This document shows positions 57,150 through 64,000 of a DNA stretch of 64,000 bases, one piece after another. Where the stretch lies: NCBI RefSeq assembly GCF_028769735.1, contig NC_088177.1:18544599-18608598 (forward strand), given 5' to 3'. The notes beneath the pieces are model-generated. The model ran no database searches. It was not told the DNA's origin and saw only the letters and a list, made by a program, of their open reading frames with translations. The DNA comes from Zonotrichia leucophrys gambelii. Lineage: Eukaryota; Chordata; Aves; Passeriformes; Passerellidae. The stretch's first letter is position 1, and each line of letters begins with the position of its first letter. Position numbers and translations under genes: made by a program.

Positions 57150-60100
57150 GGTCCTAAATGGAGATCAAAATTCCAAAAAAGAGTACACTGTATGTGTTAA
57201 GGGATTAGATGTAGCATGGTTACTATAATTTGCTTGAATAGCTTTCCATTATTCACATCCTGTTATTCTCAATGCCATATTCCTTCCTAATATTATTAAT
57301 GGCAATTTCTACCAATGCAAACAAGCAAAATCAAATAAACGTGGAAGAAAAGTCACTTTGGAAATGTAGAAATACTGTCCTTGGTCAGAGAGTGCTGATG
57401 AGAGATAGGGATTTGTTTTGTTTTGTTTTGTCTTCCCAGGAAAGAGCAGATTGTGCTGCCTGGAGTTTCTTCAGGCACTGTGCAAGCTACTGCACAGTTA
57501 AGAATATCCTGGGATGGGTCTGCCAGAATTCTTAAACCATGGACTGTAGAGCTGTGTGTGGGCATCCTTAGGCAGTTTTTAAAATAAAAGGTACCAAAGT
57601 AAATCCCCATGGGGTATAAGGCTTAAACACTTCAGAGGGGTCAGAAAGCACATGTAAAGATATGACATAATAATGGCACAATAATCCTGGTGTTTAAAGT
57701 ATTGTTTCAGTTTTGCTCATCTTTCTCATGCTTAGTTCTTGGATGTAATGAGAACAATTACCCTTTTTGCTTTCTACACAACTTGGAGTTTTCCTGGTTA
57801 TGACTGCTTAACCAGATCACAGAGAGTGGTTTAACAGTGCATCTCATGCACCAACACTTTAGTGTATTTTCAGTGAGGATATGCAACAGACACCTAACAT
57901 ATATATCACCCCTAAAAAGGTGTTGTGTTCATACAGAAATGTTTATGTATGTCTGCCCTGCAAGCTAGCCATGGTAACTGGTCTTTCTAAACCACTGAGA
58001 AAGGAAAAACCTGTTTTTCATGTGCAACTTTCAGAGCATTTTATTATGTTTATTTACAGATGGAAATGGGGTTGGGTGGAGGAGTTCTTGACTATATCCA
58101 GGTTCATTTGCTGATGTCCATGGGAGAATACAGTTCTCCAGTCTCAGGTTAATACAGTTTCTGTGGGGTCAGAGCCTCCCTGACAGTATTTGTGCCTTTA
58201 AAGTGTGAGTTTTGCTTGTTTGAGGCCTGAGGACTGTTTCCAAAAGCCTCAGTACCTGAAGTTTTGCAGTGACTTCAGCACTGCAGCTGCCCAATACCAT
58301 TCACTGAAGACAGCTTGTGAAAAAAAAATGACTCTAAATGACTGATTTCAGTGTGCTTCAGAATATTCTGCAATTCACTGATAAACCTGGGCACTCAACA
58401 AGGTAAGGTGCTGCTGCATGTACTAGCCCCAATGCTACCAATATTCCATAGAAGTACCATGGATTACAGGTTTCACTTCTGCTTTTAAGTTCTGGGAGTT
58501 CCTAGGAATTCCTTGTTTGTGTTGGGTTTGGCTTTTTGTTTGTTTGGGGTTTTTAAATCAAAATTATGACCACAGTGCTTGTCACATTGCTGACTTTATA
58601 ATTCCAGTTTCAGATTCCTTTTATAAATCAGAGCCTTAATTTCCCAGGTTGATAAGTTTTCTTAAGTACTGCTAGGAACATGTTTTCGAGCCTTACTGTC
58701 CATGTGGGTTTTGTCTCAGAGCAGGAGCAATGATTTTCCTCTTTTCTCTGAGTGCAGTCCAAACCCCAGCTTTGCATGAAACCTGGCCTGTTCTACCCTA
58801 TCGTGGTCTTGGAGCAGTAAAATAGTCTCTCTGGTGTTCTGTGGGGAGCAGCCTGGAGCAGAGCTGTATCTACAGCCAGAGCAGCTGTATCCTGCTTTCC
58901 TCAGAGCAGCAGAGCTCTCTGAGCCAGCCCTCTCCATGAACTAAGCTGTCCAGTGTTTGTATTTCAAATACTGCCCTGACCTATACACTAGACTAAAGCT
59001 TCCTGTTCTAATATTGATTTAAGACTTAAGTATCAGTGGCTTATTTTTTTACATTATCATTCTCTTTCTTATTTACCAGTTCCCTGGGATATGCAGAGGG
59101 CCATAGTGAGGCCTTCCTAGCAGCCAGGATGAGAGCAGGGAAAAGCACATGAAGGACGTTTATGAAAAGAGGCAGAGCTTGAATTGCCATGCAACTCACA
59201 GAGTATTTTGGTTCAGCAATCAAATTGTGTACTGTACTATTTGCCAAAAAAGAAGAAACACAGCTCTCATTCTCTTGAAAGCTCTCTCCTGCAGGAATTT
59301 GTTAGTTTACTTTAAGTTTCATATTATTTATAAGCTCTGACCCAGACTTCTCATTAAGTGTTCCCAAAGCACTAGAAAAGGAAAGTAGAAGGACTTCCTG
59401 CTTCATGTATCTGGTTAACAGCTGTGCCTCTTAGAGGAAGGAGAAAATAGCCAGTAGTGATAAAAGCTCACCCTGCTCGCCCTTGTTGGGAGCACTGCTG
59501 CAGTGTGAGCTGCCTCTCCCCAGGATCCTCCCATAGCAGCACTCACTACAGTGCTCTCAAGTGCAGCTTGCTGAAAACTTTTATTGTGGCCAAAGAAAGG
59601 CTTACTCATCCTCCTTGCCTCACCGTTGGCTACATATTGCCTCTATTACTTCTTTGTTGTTTTTAGTTTTTAAAGAACTGCTAGGCTGGACTTCAAGTAC
59701 AAATGCTCAGAGGCTATTGGGTTCTTTGCTCAGATACTGCCCTGGCTCATCAGTTGTTCATGTTGTGAAAATGTGAGAAACCAGTTTTATTGCATCTCTG
59801 CATGTGATCAGCCCTGCAGTACTGGGTTGCCTTGTTTCAGCAGCAGTTCTCCCTTGTGGAGCCTGTCTCTGCAGTTGAACCAGTGCTTAGGCAGCCTCCT
59901 GTCCTCAAATGAGTCTTGTTACATCAGACCATCACCTGCATAGCTGCTGGCATCCTGAAATTAGATACTCATCTTCCCCTTTCGTTTTTTGTTGTTGTTC
60001 TGATCCAGTGTTCCTGAGTACAAACAGTAAAAATTATAGCAGTGGCTTAATATTTGTTTAATGAATTAAACTGAGATCTGACTGCTTTCAGTTTGTTTGA

Positions 60101-60667
60101 TTCTGACTTTCTGAGTTTATATGTTCATTAAAGGCACATTTGGGAACGCTTTTCTCTGGGATATTGAAGACAAGGATGGTGTCTTCCAGTGCCACCAAGA
60201 CTGTCCCTAGTTCAGATGCTTGTAGGAAATCAGCATTTAGGATCCATGTGAGGTATGATGAGAATCCCAGGAGTTGATAGCAGGGTTTACTTTTGTTTGC
60301 AGATGGGGACAATACACAAGCATGAGCCAGCTGACCAACCCTGCCTGTGGAAAGAAAAAAGAAATCCTCAGATCTTTCCATCTGTGTGTTGGCAGCTGAG
60401 ATTCTCTTTTCTTAAGCAGCACATACCTCTTCAAGGAGGTGGTGATATTCTTGCCCAAACTATACTTTGTAAGTCAAAACCATCTAAATGCAATTCTACA
60501 GGTTGCTGTCTCCTGAGGCTTAAACTTGTCCACCTTTTCTGTTTTATAGTCTTGAAAGTAGTTTACCTGTGTGCATTTTTCAGACTTAGGAAGGGAAAAC
60601 ATTTCTAATCCTTCCAACTCAGGAGAATTTTAATGCACTGGGAACACTGACAGTCTCTCAGTATTCC

Positions 60668-60669
<2 letters not shown>

Positions 60670-60701
<32 letters not shown>
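60670..60701. repeat. (AT)n microsatellite
   Basis: Uninterrupted alternating A/T of about 32 bases. Confidence 0.95.
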
Positions 60702-63700
60702 CTATTAACAAATCTTCCCACTATTTACTAACACTGCATCTTCCATAAAACAAGGCCAGAATTCATAATAGTCCCTTGAGTATAAGCAAGATCAGCACCC
60801 AGCCATTACTTTTTCTGTTAGAAAGAAAGGAGTGTAGAAGTGTGTTCTTTTATGGCAGGCTGTTCCCCTGAATGTTTGATCTGTGTCCAAATAAAAAAAA
60901 GGATATCTTTGTATTTAACTTAACTCAGTTTGTATTTCCCTGTCTAGAGTATTACACTTCTAATGACAATTATGAAATTTACTTCTCACTAGACAAAGAA
61001 GTAGCTACAAATGAAACTGGATCTTTTCAACTTCTTTTCAACGAACAGGAAATCCTCTTGACCAGTTTAGTTCCTGCCCTAGAATATAATCTGTGGGCTT
61101 TACTTCTACTCATACATGCTTGCATACATCTGTGGAAGGTTGAGGAAATTAATAAAAGTAATCTAGGGAATTTTTAAGAATAAATTCCTAACCCTCAGCC
61201 AGTCTGTTACCTAGAATTTGTTAGCACTTCTGGAGTTTTGACTGAGAGAGCCAGGCTCCAAGCTGAGAAGTTGTGCATTTTGAATAGCTTAAGGTAACAG
61301 GGATCAAACTGTTAGAATGTTACTGTTGGTTAATGTGACTGTTAGAAGATTTGGAAGGGGGTTATCTTGATGACCATAACACTGTGCTCCTGGCTGCCTG
61401 AGTAAGTAAACATCTCTGTATGGAGCTCCATGTGCTGCTTTCTCAGGTGACAAATGGTGTCTCTCTGTGAAAGTTACCTTACTCTCTTTATTTCCTTAAA
61501 AAATAAAACCACCTATTTTCCACGGGGCAGACACAGGGGGGGTGTATGTACAATAATTACATGGACATTATGCATTTAAAGTGCTTTAGGAAGGATGTTG
61601 CAGAGAAACAGTTGGATGGAAGTGTTGATTTGAAGCTATCAGTCAGCTGAAGTCCTAGGTTTTGAGATGTGAAGTTTCAAGCTGTGCAAGACCCAGACTC
61701 TCTTCTGGCCTCTCTACCAGCTGGGGTTGTAATAAAGGGGGGCAGAGCAGCCATGGTGTATCTCTCCTCCCTGAGGTGATTGTACTTCCTTCATGTGATG
61801 AAGCAGCAGAGGAAAGGAATGGAGCAAAAGGGCTTCAGAGAAACTGGCTTGTGCTAGGGAACCTTTCCTGGAAACATAATGAGGCACAGGATGTGATGAG
61901 CAAAGCTCACAGAGGAGGAAACTGCTTCAGAAGGCTGCAAGGAACCATGCAGCATCACTTGTGGCAGACACCTCCCTGGGATTAGAATGCATTGGCTCCG
62001 GCTGAAGAAGAAAGACAATCTTGAAAGACAGTTTTGGAAAGTTTTTATTGTTTATGTATGGAAAGCATATGTTCTTCCTTAGCAGTTGCATTTTGTGGGT
62101 CTGCATGCACTGACTAGAATTAACTGTTTATGAAGAGTGTGAAATGCTCCCTAGTGGTGGCATTTATCCACTCCCTGCTTTCTTCGAGGGAGATGAATTG
62201 CCTTTGTAGTAAACATCACTCCTGGAGCTGGAAGTATCAAGGGATAGGAGTTGTGGGTGGGCACTTGGAAATCGCCTGGATCTGCAAAATACCTTTGTGC
62301 CATAAGGGAAAAGGGAAGCTTTACTGAGGAGCAAGGAAGAGCTCTGTCACAGTTTACCTAGGACAAGCTCTCACATGGGTGAGAGCAATATCACAATGTT
62401 AAATATCTCTAAAATGACAAGACCTGGCAGCGAGACATTGATCTCACAATCCTGCACAATGCCAGCATTAATTGCCCAGGATTATGATGTGAAGGGTGCC
62501 CTTCTACCAAGCTTGTTGCCTAATGTATTTGATGTTCCCAGTACAAGCTCTTGCTATAAATACTGCACAGTCACCTCTTCACTTAAAAGACTGAGGAACA
62601 TGAATGTCTCTAGTTACTGATGTGAACGGTGGTGCTGAATTATGAACTGCCCAATGACAAGTTGTTTTGTTCACTTACATGCATTGTGAAGTCAATGAAG
62701 TTAATATCCTTAGTAAAACATTTCTTTGAGTCAGACAGAAAGCTCCAATCCAGTCTTTGATTTGAAATTTCAAAAATATTGAACTTTGGATGAGTGGATT
62801 TGCACATGACACTTTCATTATTTTGCATTCAAATTCAGGTGGTTTTAATTTACACCAAAGTAATCTTTGTTGTACCTTAGAGGTAACTTTGGCCTTGTAT
62901 ATTTATGAAATTCCATGGCAGTTAATTCATGCTGCTGCTAGGAAGAAGTAGGCAAGCACTGAAGTAATTTAACCAAAACCAGGCAGCGTGGTTTGCTGTT
63001 TTGATAACCACTATCTTTTTCCATCACAGTGAAGGTCATCTTATGAACCTCTGACATTTGATGATCATTATGTCAAAAGCCTTTTGGGGTAAGTAAGGCA
63101 GACAGCTTTTTTTAGTGCTTTCTTATATCTCAGCTTATACTGAAAATGGAAAAGGGTAACTGATAATGTTTTAAACTTTAACTCTTTGTATGCATAGTTC
63201 TGCTTCCATTATACATAGTTGCAGATACCCAGAAAACAGAAACACTATGATCTGCATTATCAAGTGACATGTCACAGATGACAGATAATTATTAGGACTC
63301 TTGTTACCATGATCAAATGGTTTTGTACATGAACAATGCTGATAATATATTTATAGAAGGCATATTTAATTCAGAGGATTTATAAGCAAAAACCCCCTTC
63401 TGCATGTTTTCCAGTTTTGTTTCAAATGACTTGTCATAGCCGTAGACATTACAAAAGTGTTTTTAAATGATTATAAGCTAGTACTTCTTTTCTTACAAAA
63501 TTTTATTAGGATAATCTTACTTTGTTCTTGGCAAGTTTTGTAATCACTTACAAATAGGAATAGTCGATAGGAATTATTTCACCCTTCTGTAAATAACATC
63601 CTAAACAGTTACACAAAGCAATGCAACTGTTTAGAAAAGGAAATGCTGTGTCATCATAGAAATCATAGGCAAGATTTAAGTTGGCAGAGAGCTCTTGATG

Positions 63701-64000
63701 CAGGTTGAATGTTGCAAGGTCACTATGTCCTTCCTGCCTGTTATTTGCTGAAAGAAGAATTCCTGGAATTCTTGATTATGGCCAGAAACACAAGCTTCTT
63801 ATCTGGAAGCCACTGTGCCTGATGCCCTTAACATTATGGTTTAGGATTAGATCTTGATGAAAAGTGAGAAAGACCTGAAGACTCATCTTAATATATAAGG
63901 TTTCATGCAGTTTTATTTCTCAGATAGTTGAGTCAAATAGATTGCAAAATGTCTCTTTAGCTAAAATGTATTTCCTTGTAATAATATATTCTAAATAAAT
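60702..64000. other. Intergenic AT-rich DNA to the window end
   Basis: No coding gene is recognised. One possible noncoding exon is listed separately at 63,030-63,088. Confidence 0.5.
63030..63088 (+). other. Possible noncoding exon (upstream SPATS2L?)
   Basis: A good acceptor (CTTTTTCCATCACAG) and a consensus donor (GG|GTAAGT) bracket 59 bp without a long open frame. In human, SPATS2L lies downstream on this strand and has several 5' noncoding exons. This is splice-signal pattern only, with no transcript evidence. Confidence 0.2.

Larger units (their letters stand above)
52371..60669. other. Intergenic AT-rich DNA, no gene recognised
   Basis: There are only chance-length open frames. Two neighbouring minus-strand frames at 54,178-54,631 have protein-like composition but no recognised family. 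No SPATS2L coding exon, the next gene in human, could be found. Confidence 0.5.

Noticed and set aside
62148..62164. CCCTAGTGGTGGCA as a further CTCF site
   Set aside because: The spacing between AG and GGC does not fit the consensus in either register.
1..64000. tRNA, rRNA, CRISPR array, bacterial or phage system, integron or plasmid features
   Set aside because: None is visible. The spliced vertebrate genes, CR1 elements and ERV LTRs show this is bird nuclear DNA.

Overview
The window is nuclear DNA of a vertebrate, almost certainly a bird and probably a songbird (the songbird part is inference). The basis is intron-split genes with GT-AG borders, CpG-island promoters in otherwise AT-rich DNA, many 5'-truncated CR1-type LINE fragments, and several solo retroviral LTRs. 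Three genes can be read completely from start to stop codon. In order they are C2orf69 (+, 2 coding exons, 386 aa), TYW5 (-, 8 coding exons, 315 aa) and MAIP1/C2orf47 (+, 5 coding exons, 248 aa). The order and orientation match human chromosome 2q33.1.

Layout. Positions 1-23,500 are an AT-rich gene-poor flank. It holds an old ERV LTR (about 516-1,059), a 391-bp solo LTR with a perfect 6-bp target duplication (4,069-4,459), a CR1 fragment (17,948-18,150), a 127-bp sequence present twice with one mismatch (14,916 and 17,021), and two strong CTCF-type motifs facing each other (7,315 and 22,778). Positions 23,500-29,235 are C2orf69 with its CpG island, CRE and GC boxes, one intron carrying a CR1, and a long 3' UTR. 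Positions 31,490-40,804 are TYW5 on the minus strand, with a 311-bp solo LTR in intron 3 and a CR1 in intron 2. TYW5 and MAIP1 are divergent. Their start codons lie 787 bp apart, and a truncated CR1 fills most of the gap. MAIP1 runs from 41,592 to about 48,715, with CR1 pieces side by side in intron 1. Positions 48,716-64,000 hold no gene I can identify. They contain a 1,332-bp solo LTR with a 5-bp target duplication (49,025-50,356), microsatellites and one possible noncoding exon near the right end. In human the next gene is SPATS2L, and none of its coding exons was recognised here.

Function. From family knowledge, C2orf69 is a mitochondrial hydrolase-like protein and MAIP1 is a matrix partner of the m-AAA protease that protects the calcium-uniporter subunit EMRE. 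TYW5 is a JmjC 2-oxoglutarate/Fe(II) oxygenase that hydroxylates wybutosine in tRNA-Phe. No operon-like logic applies. The only physical coupling visible is the shared TYW5/MAIP1 promoter region and the tail-to-tail arrangement of C2orf69 and TYW5. I found no tRNA or rRNA gene, no CRISPR array and no clearly new system. The points most worth following up are the CR1-occupied bidirectional promoter, the isolated 127-bp duplication, the CTCF-type pair and an unassigned 215-codon antisense ORF.
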